This document shows, in pieces, positions 52,778 through 62,462 of a DNA stretch of 64,000 nucleotides. Under the pieces are notes generated by a model. That model was not told the origin of the DNA. It saw only the letters and a program-made list of their open reading frames with translations, and did not search any database. Source of the DNA: Desulfosediminicola flagellatus (GTDB lineage: Bacteria > Desulfobacterota > Desulfobulbia > Desulfobulbales > Desulfocapsaceae); assembly GCF_005116655.2 (NCBI RefSeq), contig NZ_CP050698.1:3207489-3271488 (forward strand), in the 5' to 3' direction. The position numbers and the translations under genes were made by a program. Positions within the stretch are counted from its first letter, which is position 1; the number at the start of each line of letters is the position of its first letter.

Positions 52778-53542
52778 TACAGTGACCTCCTAATTTATTC
52801 CAGCCTCTCTCTTCGTGAAGAATCTCCTGTCTGCGATCAGCAAATTGTAAATTACCCAATACTTATCTGCAACTTACCTAACACCAACCACAATACTCGA
52901 CTATCAGTAATTGGATAAACAGCTTCTTACCAGCTCTTCTATCACACTTCTTATGTATAAATTTTATTGACACTTCTCATCAGATATTCTACAAAATAAA
53001 GATGAGCGAGCGCTCGTTCATAGCACTTTTGTTCTAACGCTTATTCTTCGAAAACGCACATCATTTTTAAGTAGTTTCATTTTGTAACGAGGGCACTGTT
53101 TTTCAATCGTGGCACTCGATACATTATGCCACAGACATGCACCTGATATGTCGAAGATATATTTTTGAGAGTAACAACGATTCACTTGCAATTAACCGTT
53201 TTCAGTAAGAGACTACGTAGATACACCTATTAAAAGATTACCGTCGTTTCTGATCGTCACGACGAGCCTCATTTTTGATGTACAAAATATTATCACCACA
53301 GGTCTTTGTGTGTTGACTCTTTTCAGAAACCTAGTTTCTAATCATAAACACACAAAGGTAAAGTAGTAAACCTTTTCCAAAAGGAGGTAAAACGCGACAA
53401 CTGCAGATACTCAGGTAACAGAATAGTGTTGCCGTATCCCTTGTTTTGACAATTTACAGTGGGCGATCACCAGCAACTGATGTTTTCCAGATGTTTGAGG
53501 AAAAGATGATTCAGGGTTTTCAGTATCTTTAAGGAGGCAAGA
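52778..53542. other. Intergenic region between cobO and the symporter operon
   Basis: 765 bp between divergent genes. Contents: the nested hairpin at 53304-53357, a strong AAGGAGG (about 53381) with no start codon behind it, and otherwise no recognised element. The last 200 bp probably are the leader of the symporter mRNA. Confidence 0.4.
53304..53357 (+). promoter_or_regulatory. Nested hairpin in the leader of the symporter operon
   Basis: An outer stem CTTTGTGTGTT (53304-53314) / AACACACAAAG (53347-53357) encloses an inner palindrome AGAAAC-CTA-GTTTCT (53325-53339). The two-level stem 185 nt before the first start codon could be a cis-acting RNA or a double operator. No known riboswitch matches. 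Confidence 0.35.
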
Positions 53543-53803
53543 ATGAATAAGGCGTATAAAAAGGAAATATGGTACACGCTCGGTTTCAGTGTTTTGCTGC
53601 TCATGTCAGGCCATCTCGGCCTGCTGTTTGTCGCATTTCCCTCTCTGCAGGGACACATGGTATTTGGTTTTCCCTCTCAATACATCATCCCCGTAATTAT
53701 GGGTTGGCTTGGTCTGATGGCTATCGTTACTGTCCAGGCAAAACTCACGAACATGCTTGATGATGAAATTGAGAAAATGGACGGCGTTGTCGACGAGATT
53801 TAA
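53543..53803 (+). CDS. Small membrane subunit of a sodium:solute symporter
   Basis: An 86-aa protein with two transmembrane helices (about residues 12-34 and 46-66) and an acidic C-terminus. It lies 26 bp before the SSS-type symporter, as in the two-gene acetate-type symporters (DUF485/DUF4212-like small partner). AAGGAGG precedes the ATG. It probably stabilises or modulates the large subunit. Confidence 0.75.
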   Translation: MNKAYKKEIWYTLGFSVLLLMSGHLGLLFVAFPSLQGHMVFGFPSQYIIPVIMGWLGLMAIVTVQAKLTNMLDDEIEKMDGVVDEI

Positions 53804-53829
53804 TCCGGTCAATAGGGGAACGTGATAAT

Positions 53830-55476
53830 ATGGAACCAAATAAATGGGTACTCGCTGATCCTACCATGGGGATCATCTTTGTTGCTGCATCGTTTGCATT
53901 TTTCTATTTTGTCGGCTGGTATTCCGCTAGAGCTGCAAAATCTTCAACAGACTACTGGACTGCCGGACGATCAATAGGCTCACTGGCTAACGGCCTTGGA
54001 ATGGCTTCAAGCTATATGAGCCTGGCAACCTTTTTAGGTGTTACCGCACTCATCCTTAAACTGAAAGTACCATTTGTATACATGTGGATACAATTTGGTC
54101 TTTCCATTCCGCTCATCACTCTCTGGTACGGAACCCCGCTTCGAAGAATGGGCGCCTTCACACCCGCCCACTTTGTTCGTGAACGTTATGGATTGCGAAC
54201 GTCGTATGTTGTCGCCATTTTCATGATCCTGATTATGGTGATGTATGCACTCGGTCAGATGATCGGCGTGGCTAAAGTCTTCGAGATGCTTTTCGGTATC
54301 AATTATAACGTCGCACTTATCTGTGGTGGTGCTCTTATTGTCGGTTACGTTGCTATCGGTGGTATGTACGGTACATCCTACAACGCTGCCTTTCAGATGG
54401 TGTTGATGGGTGTTGCTTTTATCATTCCTCTGGGCGCTATCATGAAAGCAATGGGTGGCTCCGGCTGGTATTTCCCACCACTGCTCTATGCCGATATGGT
54501 TCCAGCCATGCTTGATGCTGTTCCTGACTTTTTTGATATGAAGTACGGCTTCAAATGGTACTTCTCACTTATCCCGTGTTTTACAATCGGTGCAATGGGC
54601 CTACCGCATCTTGGAATGAGGATATACACCGCTCAGAACCTTAAAAGTGCCAGAGCCGCGATGGTCTGGTTTACCTTTTTTTGTGGTATAACCTTCAGTG
54701 CAACCTACACCATGGGTTTTTCAGGTGTATTCTTTCAAGCAACCTCAGGTACAGTCATTGCTCCGGCTGACCTTGACAAGATCACCCTCATCCTCAACAG
54801 TGTTTTCAACCCACCATGGGTACTTGCCCTGGTTATTGCCGGTGCTATTGCTGCCGGACTCTCAACTATATCTGCCAACCTGATGGCCATCGGTGCACTT
54901 ATTGCCCAGGATATCATCCATACCCTCAAGCCGGACATGGAAGAAAATAAAACAAAAATCGTCAATTATTCGGCAATTTTTGGTGCAGGTCTTGTGAGTA
55001 TCCTGATTGCACTTAAACCACCGACGTTTCTGGTTGTTTCCATCCTCTGGGCCTTCGGCCTTGCCGGTGTTACAGTTGCGCCTCTCGTGATTCTCGGCGT
55101 ATGGTGGAAACAGGCTAATCGGTATGGTGCGATGTCCGCAGCCATTATTGGCGGAGGTACGTATATTATGGTTTCACCGTATGTGTTGCCAAACCTCACC
55201 ATCGCTGGTGGCCTACCAGCCAAACTGGGTATGTCAGGCGCGCTTTTATGCGTACCTTTAAGCTTTCTGGTACTTACAGTTGTTTCATTAATAACTAACA
55301 AAATTCCTGCACTGCTTGAAAAAATCCCTCATGAAGCAGACAAAAAGCTTGTAGACGGAATTCACGGCTGGACAGTCTATAACGAAGAGCGCTACAACAG
55401 CACCATGGCAGGGGTAATCATTTCCGGCATCAGCCTGTTCTTTGTCGTATGGGCAATAATGCCGGGCGGCTGGTAA
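53830..55476 (+). CDS. Sodium:solute symporter (SSS family, acetate-permease-like)
   Basis: A 548-aa integral membrane protein with about 13 helices. SSS features: 'STDYWTAGRSIGSLANGLGMASSYMS' near residue 37, 'FTPAHFVRERYGLRTSYVVA', 'AAGLSTISANLMAIGALIAQDI' near residue 340. It resembles ActP-like transporters of acetate and related monocarboxylates. Acetate uptake fits an organism that could run the Wood-Ljungdahl pathway in the oxidative direction. Substrate is inferred. A terminator follows. Confidence 0.85.
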   Translation: MEPNKWVLADPTMGIIFVAASFAFFYFVGWYSARAAKSSTDYWTAGRSIGSLANGLGMASSYMSLATFLGVTALILKLKVPFVYMWIQFGLSIPLITLWYGTPLRRMGAFTPAHFVRERYGLRTSYVVAIFMILIMVMYALGQMIGVAKVFEMLFGINYNVALICGGALIVGYVAIGGMYGTSYNAAFQMVLMGVAFIIPLGAIMKAMGGSGWYFPPLLYADMVPAMLDAVPDFFDMKYGFKWYFSLIPCFTIGAMGLPHLGMRIYTAQNLKSARAAMVWFTFFCGITFSATYTMGFSGVFFQATSGTVIAPADLDKITLILNSVFNPPWVLALVIAGAIAAGLSTISANLMAIGALIAQDIIHTLKPDMEENKTKIVNYSAIFGAGLVSILIALKPPTFLVVSILWAFGLAGVTVAPLVILGVWWKQANRYGAMSAAIIGGGTYIMVSPYVLPNLTIAGGLPAKLGMSGALLCVPLSFLVLTVVSLITNKIPALLEKIPHEADKKLVDGIHGWTVYNEERYNSTMAGVIISGISLFFVVWAIMPGGW

Positions 55477-55521
55477 CAGCATGTATCCGTTAAAAAATCG
55501 GTAATACTGCTATATTCAAAA

Positions 55522-55558
55522 ACTGCCTCCTGCCTGGTTCGATCTGGCAGGAGGCAGT
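55522..55558 (+). terminator. Hairpin terminator after the symporter
   Basis: ACTGCCTCCTGCC (55522-55534) pairs perfectly with GGCAGGAGGCAGT (55546-55558). A weak T-rich stretch (CATATGTTTCTTT) follows. Confidence 0.78.
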
Positions 55559-55596
55559 CATATGTTTCTTTATTCAAATACAGCGAAAGTGAGCAA

Positions 55597-56166
55597 ATGA
55601 ATTATATCGAATACTTTAAAGGATCGCTCTTTGGGGAAGAAAATATATTCCACCTGGCAAATGAGGGGAAAGTTCGAAAATTCGTTATCCTCAACATCAT
55701 TATTCTTGGGATTCTTTTTGGAATGTCAGACCTTGCAGGCTTAGTGAAAGAAACTCCCGGGTTACCTCTTACCGGAAAATTTGTATTTATAACCCCGTTT
55801 CTCTTTTCTCTTTCCGGCATTTTCACCATGGTTATTGCCATAGTTGGCTGTACTCTGGTCTATTGGGCAGCGGCAAAGGCTTTTGGCGGTAACGGTACAT
55901 TTAGCCTGACACTTGATCTGATCGGGCTCTCAGCAATACCTTTCTGGATTCTGGCACCTGTGCTCAATTACACTATCCGCTTTCAACCCGATCACCTGAC
56001 CAGTCCACAATTCATACTACCTACCCTGCTGGCATTCTGGTGGTCCTGCTGGTTGCTGAGGCAGAGCCTGATCGGCGGACAGGGACTTTCCCCCGGCAGG
56101 GCAACCTGTGTTGTTCTCAGTGTATGGGTATTTTGTATTAGCTCGGTTTACGTATTCTTGCCCTGA
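55597..56166 (+). CDS. YIP1-like multi-pass membrane protein
   Basis: A 189-aa protein with about five hydrophobic helices (about 27-45, 60-95, 105-130, 138-155, 165-185) and a soluble N-terminal stretch, resembling the bacterial Yip1 domain family. Function unknown. Its stop overlaps the end of the convergent CoA transferase-GNAT gene by 19 bp. It lies 120 bp after the symporter, behind a terminator, so it is probably a separate unit. Confidence 0.6.
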   Translation: MNYIEYFKGSLFGEENIFHLANEGKVRKFVILNIIILGILFGMSDLAGLVKETPGLPLTGKFVFITPFLFSLSGIFTMVIAIVGCTLVYWAAAKAFGGNGTFSLTLDLIGLSAIPFWILAPVLNYTIRFQPDHLTSPQFILPTLLAFWWSCWLLRQSLIGGQGLSPGRATCVVLSVWVFCISSVYVFLP

Positions 56167-58052
56167 TCTGCAAGCTCATCAAACCGGCAACTCAGCAGCA
56201 AATCACCATCCTCAAGTTTTTTGCGAACTTTGTAGGGAAGCGTTTGAAACAGCCGTATCATGCCCTGGTTGCCTGGTGATGTAAACGCCATCAAACCGGC
56301 AAGGCCACTTTCACGACCCGCCTCTGCCAATTTGCGTAAAAACAATTTCCCAACCCCTTTACCCTGTAGTTCTTCGCTTACAGAAAAGGCTACTTCCGCC
56401 ATATTACTGCCTTTGATTCGCATAGATTCGGCAACACCGACAATTTTACCAAAACCAAATTCACCGGTCACAGCTACCAGACTTAAGGCATTAACATAAT
56501 CCGTCTGTGAGCGTGCTTCTACATCAGCTCTGGTAAAATGACTTTTCTGGCAAAAGAAGCGGGAAAGTACATCTTCTCGGGGAAGATTGTAATAGTGCTC
56601 CTGAATTCTTCGCTCATCAACCGGCTTAGATGGGCGGATAGTTATTCTTTCACCCTCAAGATCAATAACCTCTTCAAGTTTAACAGGGTAAATAGCCTTT
56701 ACAGCTTCCCCCAGACTTCTTTCACTTCCGATTAGGCCGCGCTCCTTGGAAGCTGCGAACAGCTCTTCACGAAACTCCGGGTGAGCTATAGATATCATGG
56801 CTATAACTCTTTCCTGAAGGCTCTTGCCAAACAGGTTTACCATGCCATATTCTGAGGCGACAAAATGGACATCACCTCGAGGCACTACAACTACATCTTC
56901 GAGGATATGCGGTACAATGTTTGATTTCAGCACACCATCACTACCAATTGAGGTTGAACGAATCATCAGGATGGATTTGCCTCCCGGAGACCTTCTTGCC
57001 CCCCGGACGAAATCAGGAATCCCGGAAATACCGGCAAAGCGCGTAGCCGCTGTGGCCTCAGCTGCCATCTGCCCTGTCAGATCAATAGTATGTGCAACAT
57101 TAAGTGAAACCATTCGATTATGCCGAGATATTACAAACGGGTCATTAACATAGTCTGATGGATGAAAATCAATGGCAGGGTTATCATTTAAAAATTCATA
57201 CAGATGCTCACTACCGACAGCCATTGAAGCGACCATCTTCCCATCATTATACCCTTTTCGCCGATTAGTAATATTACCACGCGCATAGAGATGCATAATA
57301 TCATCAGTAAGGAACTGGGAGTGCACTCCGAGATCATTCTTATTTGATAAGGCCTGCAGAGTTGCCTGCGATGCGGCATCAAGGCCTATCTGCAATGTTG
57401 AACCGTCTTCAATGACTCTGGCTATATGTTTGCCGATGAGTTGCTCGGGCTCTGAGGAAAGATTTTTATAGGGAACAGACAGCAACGCTTCTTCATGCTC
57501 TACGAACATATCAACATAATTAACATGAAGAAAACTCTGGCCCATAATCCGTGGCATGCGTGGATTGACCTGGGCAATTACAAAATCAGCAGATCGCGCA
57601 GCAGCAAGTGTTACATCTACGGAAATTCCTAAACTCATCCAACCGAAATCATCGGGTGGCGAGACCTGTATGAGTGCTACATTTAAAGGCAGTTTTCGCG
57701 TATTAAAGAGCGACGGTATATCCGACATATTCATCGGGGTGATAAACCGCTTATGCTTGGCAATTGCCTCGGATCGTGTTGATCCTAAATAAATAGAGCG
57801 TATATTCAGGCTGGCGTCTTTTGTTCTGTCAGCAATCGCAGCAAAAGAAATTGTTTCTTCAGTAAGCAGACGGAGAATCTCGAGCCCGCTAAAATGATCA
57901 GCCCTCGAAGTCAGGGCTCTTACGAGCTCCTGCGGTTCACCGCAACCGGAACCGATAAACACCCTTTGCCCTGAACATATCTTTGCAATGGCAGCCTGTG
58001 CAGTGACTGTTTTCTCGACATAACTGTCGGCCCAATGTTTAGAAGTCGGCAT
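56148..58052 (-). CDS. Acetyl-CoA hydrolase/transferase fused to a GNAT acetyltransferase
   Basis: The 634-aa protein has an acetyl-CoA hydrolase/4-hydroxybutyrate CoA-transferase-type region (about residues 10-450, 'KICSGQRVFIGSGCGEPQELVRAL', 'VALIQVSPPDDFGWMSLGISVD', 'MVNLFGKSLQERV') and a C-terminal GNAT domain (about 465-620, 'VAFSVSEELQGKGVGKLFLRKLAEAGRE', with the acetyl-CoA-binding Q/G-x-G pattern). The catalytic Glu of the transferase half was not located with certainty. The GNAT half may use the acetyl-CoA or regulate the transferase by lysine acetylation, as in ADP-forming ACS-GNAT fusions. Single gene. Confidence 0.85.
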   Translation of the reverse strand: MPTSKHWADSYVEKTVTAQAAIAKICSGQRVFIGSGCGEPQELVRALTSRADHFSGLEILRLLTEETISFAAIADRTKDASLNIRSIYLGSTRSEAIAKHKRFITPMNMSDIPSLFNTRKLPLNVALIQVSPPDDFGWMSLGISVDVTLAAARSADFVIAQVNPRMPRIMGQSFLHVNYVDMFVEHEEALLSVPYKNLSSEPEQLIGKHIARVIEDGSTLQIGLDAASQATLQALSNKNDLGVHSQFLTDDIMHLYARGNITNRRKGYNDGKMVASMAVGSEHLYEFLNDNPAIDFHPSDYVNDPFVISRHNRMVSLNVAHTIDLTGQMAAEATAATRFAGISGIPDFVRGARRSPGGKSILMIRSTSIGSDGVLKSNIVPHILEDVVVVPRGDVHFVASEYGMVNLFGKSLQERVIAMISIAHPEFREELFAASKERGLIGSERSLGEAVKAIYPVKLEEVIDLEGERITIRPSKPVDERRIQEHYYNLPREDVLSRFFCQKSHFTRADVEARSQTDYVNALSLVAVTGEFGFGKIVGVAESMRIKGSNMAEVAFSVSEELQGKGVGKLFLRKLAEAGRESGLAGLMAFTSPGNQGMIRLFQTLPYKVRKKLEDGDLLLSCRFDELADQGKNT

Positions 58053-58380
58053 TTTTTATTCCCTTATCATCTCTTTTTGTTAAAGAGGTTTATTACAACT
58101 CGTTTTATCTTATCTGGGAGGCTATCCAAGAATAGCATTACCTCTCAGATCAATATTTTTCCAATATACCGAAACCATACACCGCACATCCGAGCATACG
58201 CTTACCTGTAAATAATATTTCCTAAACAACATCGAGATACGGAGAGGTGAATTTCCGGACAGCTTCACAATAGAAGTCATACATCAACCATATCTTTCTA
58301 CAAGATATTTAAACAGTCTTTCTCAACTCTTTATTCGTCGCCCCGTCAACCATTATACCCCACTCACTCAACCTGCTGTT
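58053..58380. other. Intergenic region
   Basis: 328 bp between two minus-strand genes. It should hold the promoter of the CoA transferase-GNAT gene. Nothing specific recognised. Confidence 0.4.
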
Positions 58381-59046
58381 TTAGGACTGAGATTCCGAGA
58401 TAACATCACGCACAAAATCATCTGCACTTCCACTCAAAAGCATACTGTAATGCTCCTGAAAAGTATCAAGAATTTCGTTAAGGGGCAAATCTGCATAGGT
58501 TCCGCGATTGTTTATATATTCCATATGCTTATTGCCGGAAGCATCAAAAGGATGAAAGATTGAATCATTCTCACCATCAAACTCAAGCGGTAATATGCCG
58601 AACTTTTCACATAACGCCAGGTTAAATGCAGGCGTCGCCTTAACCCATCGATCATTGAGCAATATGTCTGTATAACCATGCCAGTAAAAAACATCCGTCT
58701 GCATCCATTCCCGAAGACGTTCTGTTGTCAAATGATTACAGACATCACCAAACCCGAGTCGGGCCGGTATTCCAACATATCTGCAACAGGCTGCAAGCAG
58801 GATAGCTTTAGTTACACACCAGCCATACCCTTTTTCGACAGTGGTACTCGCCTTCATTCCGTCTGTTGTAAGATCGAGCCTGTACGGGTCATAACGAAAC
58901 TGGTCCCGGACAGCGTAATAAAGAGCAATTGCAGCATCCTGCTGGCTCATGGTCTTCGAAACATGTTGTTCGACAAACCCACTAATCACCGGATTATCAC
59001 AATCAAGAGTCGGAGTTCCGGCAAGAAATATTGCAGTCGATTCCAT
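58381..59046 (-). CDS. Transglutaminase-like protein
   Basis: The 221-aa protein has the transglutaminase core: Cys in 'GYGWCVTKAILLAACCRYVGIPARLGFGDV' and His in 'FYWHGYTDILLNDRWVKATPAFN'. The third residue, normally Asp in 'W..vD', appears as 'KATPAFN', so the triad is altered or completed elsewhere. It has no signal peptide, so it acts in the cytoplasm, perhaps as a peptidase or amidase. Single gene. Confidence 0.75.
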   Translation of the reverse strand: MESTAIFLAGTPTLDCDNPVISGFVEQHVSKTMSQQDAAIALYYAVRDQFRYDPYRLDLTTDGMKASTTVEKGYGWCVTKAILLAACCRYVGIPARLGFGDVCNHLTTERLREWMQTDVFYWHGYTDILLNDRWVKATPAFNLALCEKFGILPLEFDGENDSIFHPFDASGNKHMEYINNRGTYADLPLNEILDTFQEHYSMLLSGSADDFVRDVISESQS

Positions 59047-59346
59047 TTCATACGCTCCAGCTAGGTCATATATGTGTAATTAGATGGTTTAAATTTCAAG
59101 ACAGACAGCCTGACCGAAGGTCTATCAACTATACTGATAATAACGTATTCAGTGAGTAAAATTTTACCAACCCTTCAAAAAACATTCTCTTTCCTATACG
59201 ATAGAATAATGAAGCTCATTTAACAGCATTTTTCTACATTACCTGCACTATAAAAAGTGAGGGACGAATAGGATGAATCAGATAATTACGATTTTATCCA
59301 AAATGCTTAAACAGTGAGCATAGTCAAAACAACGGAGGATAACACC
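59047..59346. other. Intergenic region between divergent genes
   Basis: 300 bp upstream of the transglutaminase-like gene and of the lipoprotein gene. No motif beyond the lipoprotein's GGAGG. Confidence 0.4.
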
Positions 59347-59595
59347 ATGCTTAAGCGGCAAAAATTACAACTCACTGTTGTTACTGTTGCGCTGGCCTTT
59401 TCAGCGAGCCTTTTTGCCAGCGGCTGCACAATGAAATCTGCCCACTCTGATGACACTATGGCTCTTGTGCAACGAGCAGAGCAGGCCGCTGCCCGCGCAG
59501 AAGAAGCCGCTCTTAGAGCAGAAAAAGCTGCAGATAAGTCTGACATGATGGCTGACAAGTCTGAACGTATATTTAATAAAAAAATGAAGAAATAG
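59347..59595 (+). CDS. Small alanine-rich outer-membrane lipoprotein (Lpp-like)
   Basis: An 82-aa protein. ATG 59347 follows GGAGG at 8 nt (an upstream in-frame GTG would include that RBS and is not used). The signal peptide ends in a lipobox 'LFASGC', giving lipidation at Cys 27. The mature part is an alanine-rich heptad helix ('AEQAAARAEEAALRAEKAADKS') ending in lysines ('NKKMKK'), like Lpp, which trimerises and can link to peptidoglycan through its C-terminal Lys. The L,D-transpeptidase downstream fits that link. Confidence 0.8.
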   Translation: MLKRQKLQLTVVTVALAFSASLFASGCTMKSAHSDDTMALVQRAEQAAARAEEAALRAEKAADKSDMMADKSERIFNKKMKK

Positions 59596-59625
59596 CGGCA
59601 ATACTCAGATTTATACAGTTCAATT

Positions 59626-61077
59626 ATGCTCGATTTTCTTCCGGCACGTTGGTTCAGGTCTCTTCACCTCCCTTACCTGCAGACGTTCTTTTTCTTCTAT
59701 AGAATACGCAGGCCACGAGACCTGAGCAGGTGCTGTTTTGTGCTGATCTGTACGCTCACCTGGTTCTTTTTTTCTCCTTTTCCTTCAATACACGCCACTA
59801 CACTTGAATTTAAAGGTAAAGGTGAGCTTATTGTTGTTTCACCGCGTTCGCAGACTGCAGTTATCGATATTGCAGAAAAAAACAGGCAACGTATTATCGG
59901 CGGAAAACTCGCTCCTGATGCAATTCTATTAAAAAATGACAGAAAAGTTGACCTAAGCACCTTCCATGTTGGCGAAAATGTGATGGTGATCTGGCGAATT
60001 ACCGAGAATGGCAAGGAGATTCTCTCTCTGCTTGGTTCTGGACAAATCGCAGATCAACCGATAAAAAACGTGCATTTACCATCGCCTCTATCTGTCCAAC
60101 CAAAGTTATCTGTGCAAACGGTTCAATCAATTCAGCATGTTCAGGCCATTGAACCCGCAATCACACCTCCGTTCCATACGCCACCACTATCACAGGCAGT
60201 GTTATCTGAAAGCACTATTCGACCTGTTATCGGCACTCCTCTCTTTCATACCGTTGGTCCCAAAGAGACATTGCTCGATATAGCCAGACACTATGATCTG
60301 GGATTTAACGAACTCGTCGACCTTTACTCGGAGCTCGACCCCTGGCTTCCGCCTGCAGGAAAACGCTTAATGCTCCCTACAGAGCGTATCCTGCCTGAGG
60401 TGAATCAGGATGGAATAGTTATAAATATCGCTGAACTCAGACTGTATCATTATGTAAACGGAGAAGATCATTCTATTGTCAGATCATTCCCGGTGAGTAT
60501 CGGAGATCCGCAATTCCAGACGCCTTCCGGCACATTCTCTGTCGGTAACAAGGTTATCCACCCGACATGGTTTATCCCGCCTTCATTGCGACCCAAATAT
60601 CACATTGCCAGTGTACCTCCAGGTCCGGACAATCCTCTCGGTCAATACTGGGTGGGGTTGCGAGGTACCAGCTACGGTATTCACGGCACAGACATCGCCT
60701 GGTCCATAGGCAGAACAGTAACTCACGGCTGTATCAGGATGTACCCTGAAGATATTAAACGTTTCTTCCCGACCATTAACGTGGGAAGCACAATCCAACT
60801 TACCTACCAACCGGTCAAAGTAGCTTTGCTTGAAAACAGAGTCATCATTGAGGTCCATAAAGATATCTATTCTAAAATTGGTAACATGTTTACTTATGGC
60901 AGGGCAAAACTGCAATCACGTGGACTATGGAATAGTATAGATCAGGACGCGTTTAAGCAGGTAATTCAGAACCAGCACGGCATTCCTGTCGATATAACCC
61001 GGCCTGCCCAATCATTGACAGAGAAGACAACACTTTCTGAGATCCCGATAATTCAATCCAACAATAGAGAATATTAG
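59626..61077 (+). CDS. LysM-containing L,D-transpeptidase (YkuD/ErfK family)
   Basis: The 483-aa protein has an N-terminal hydrophobic segment (about 35-55) that serves as signal or anchor, a LysM-like region (about 205-250, 'HTVGPKETLLDIARHYDLGFNELVDL'), and a YkuD catalytic domain (about 265-400) with H367-G-C369 in 'THGCIRMYPEDI'. Cys 369 is the nucleophile that cross-links peptidoglycan 3-3 or attaches Lpp-like proteins. It lies 30 bp after the Lpp-like gene, and the pair suggests lipoprotein anchoring. The exact start is uncertain as no RBS is clear. Confidence 0.88.
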   Translation: MLDFLPARWFRSLHLPYLQTFFFFYRIRRPRDLSRCCFVLICTLTWFFFSPFPSIHATTLEFKGKGELIVVSPRSQTAVIDIAEKNRQRIIGGKLAPDAILLKNDRKVDLSTFHVGENVMVIWRITENGKEILSLLGSGQIADQPIKNVHLPSPLSVQPKLSVQTVQSIQHVQAIEPAITPPFHTPPLSQAVLSESTIRPVIGTPLFHTVGPKETLLDIARHYDLGFNELVDLYSELDPWLPPAGKRLMLPTERILPEVNQDGIVINIAELRLYHYVNGEDHSIVRSFPVSIGDPQFQTPSGTFSVGNKVIHPTWFIPPSLRPKYHIASVPPGPDNPLGQYWVGLRGTSYGIHGTDIAWSIGRTVTHGCIRMYPEDIKRFFPTINVGSTIQLTYQPVKVALLENRVIIEVHKDIYSKIGNMFTYGRAKLQSRGLWNSIDQDAFKQVIQNQHGIPVDITRPAQSLTEKTTLSEIPIIQSNNREY

Positions 61078-61201
61078 CAAGCTGTAAACAGCACATGCTA
61101 GCAAGCCATTTCTAACTGTTCAGTTTTATGAGTTAGTACTACGTGAAGGGGAGGGCTGAAGAATCAATACAGCTATGCAGGATGTTGTAGGAAAGTTTGG
61201 C

Positions 61202-61257
61202 AAATCACCTGCAACACATAAAGAAATCAGACCCTCTATGTGTTGCAGGTGATTTTT
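61202..61257. terminator. Strong bidirectional terminator
   Basis: AAATCACCTGCAACACATA (61202-61220) pairs perfectly with TATGTGTTGCAGGTGATTT (61237-61255), with a T run on the plus side. It ends the convergent transpeptidase and acyl-CoA dehydrogenase transcripts. Confidence 0.9.
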
Positions 61258-61270
61258 ACAGTATCTCTTA

Positions 61271-62434
61271 TTATGAAAATTCCCGTAGAATCTCTCTTGA
61301 GATGATTACTCGCTGTATCTCACTTGTTCCCTCATAAATTGTGGTAATTCTGGCATCACGGGTATAGCGTTCAATAGGATATTCCTGTGTATATCCATAT
61401 CCACCCAGAATCTGCATAGCCTCGTAGCAAGCCTTGTTCGCCGACTCGGTTGCAAATACTTTGGCCATTGACGCTTCCTTGGCGAAGTTACGCCCCTGCT
61501 CTTTTTTAAATGCCGCACTCAAGAGCAGCAACCTGCTTGCTTCAAGGGCTGTGTACATATCAGCAATCTTCCACTGGATTGCCTGAAAAGAACTGATCTG
61601 CTGGCCAAACTGTTTCCGCTCAAGCGAATAGCGGGTTGCGGCATCCATCGCTGCAAGACCAAGGCCGAGTGCGAGAGACCCAATACCGATCCGGCCACCA
61701 GCAAGCTCTGTCACCGCTACCCTGAAGCCATCGTTTAATTCTCCCATGAGAGCATTGGCCGGTACCCGACAATTCTGAAAGATGATTTCATTAGTTGCAG
61801 ATGCGTGCTGGCCCATTTTTTCTTCTTTTTTGCCAACGATAAGGCCTTCAGTATCTGCCTCAACCAGGAAGAGACTTATCCCTTTTCCTTTAGAGGCTTT
61901 CGGATCTGTAACTGCCCATACAACAAAAACTCCTGCACAGTTGCCACTGGTTATAAACAGTTTAGAACCGTTTAATATCCAGTCATCACCGTCACGAACT
62001 GCTGTAGTCGTCATTCCAGCAGGGTCAGAACCTGCCCCTGGCTCGGTGAGAGCAAAGGCACCCGCCAGATAATCGCCGCTACAAATCTTAGAAATATACT
62101 TATTCTTCTGCTCTTCACTACCAAGCGCCTGTATAACCTCGTTTACCATATTATTTACAGAAACAGTCACTGCGGTTGAGGCACAAGCACGCGAAATCTC
62201 TGTCATGGCAACGCTAAATGCTATTACACCAGCTTCAGAGCCACCGTATTCATCCTTGATGTTTAGTCCCATAAGACCAAGTTCAGCGAGCTTTCTGATA
62301 TTCTTATGAAATATCTTTTCACTCTGATCACTGCCCTTATCAAGTTCTGCTGCTACAGGTTCCAGTTCTGCCGCTGCAAAATCACGTGTCATTTCCTGTA
62401 TCAGACGTTGTTCTTCCGTTAATTCAAAGTCCAT
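61271..62434 (-). CDS. Short-chain acyl-CoA dehydrogenase
   Basis: A 387-aa flavoprotein with the full ACAD pattern ('GLMGLNIKDEYGGSEAG', 'LTEPGAGSDPAGM', 'KLFITSGNCAGVFVVWAVTD', 'ERKQFGQQI', 'QILGGYGYTQEYPIERYTRDARITTIYEGTSEIQ'), including the Glu in 'YEGTSEIQ' at the short-chain catalytic site. It oxidises acyl-CoA (butyryl-CoA-like) to enoyl-CoA; EtfAB is not in the window. It lies 28 bp after the enoyl-CoA hydratase gene, so both form a beta-oxidation-type operon. Confidence 0.93.
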   Translation of the reverse strand: MDFELTEEQRLIQEMTRDFAAAELEPVAAELDKGSDQSEKIFHKNIRKLAELGLMGLNIKDEYGGSEAGVIAFSVAMTEISRACASTAVTVSVNNMVNEVIQALGSEEQKNKYISKICSGDYLAGAFALTEPGAGSDPAGMTTTAVRDGDDWILNGSKLFITSGNCAGVFVVWAVTDPKASKGKGISLFLVEADTEGLIVGKKEEKMGQHASATNEIIFQNCRVPANALMGELNDGFRVAVTELAGGRIGIGSLALGLGLAAMDAATRYSLERKQFGQQISSFQAIQWKIADMYTALEASRLLLLSAAFKKEQGRNFAKEASMAKVFATESANKACYEAMQILGGYGYTQEYPIERYTRDARITTIYEGTSEIQRVIISREILREFS

Positions 62435-62462
62435 ATGAGCCTACCTTTATAAAAATAGAAAA

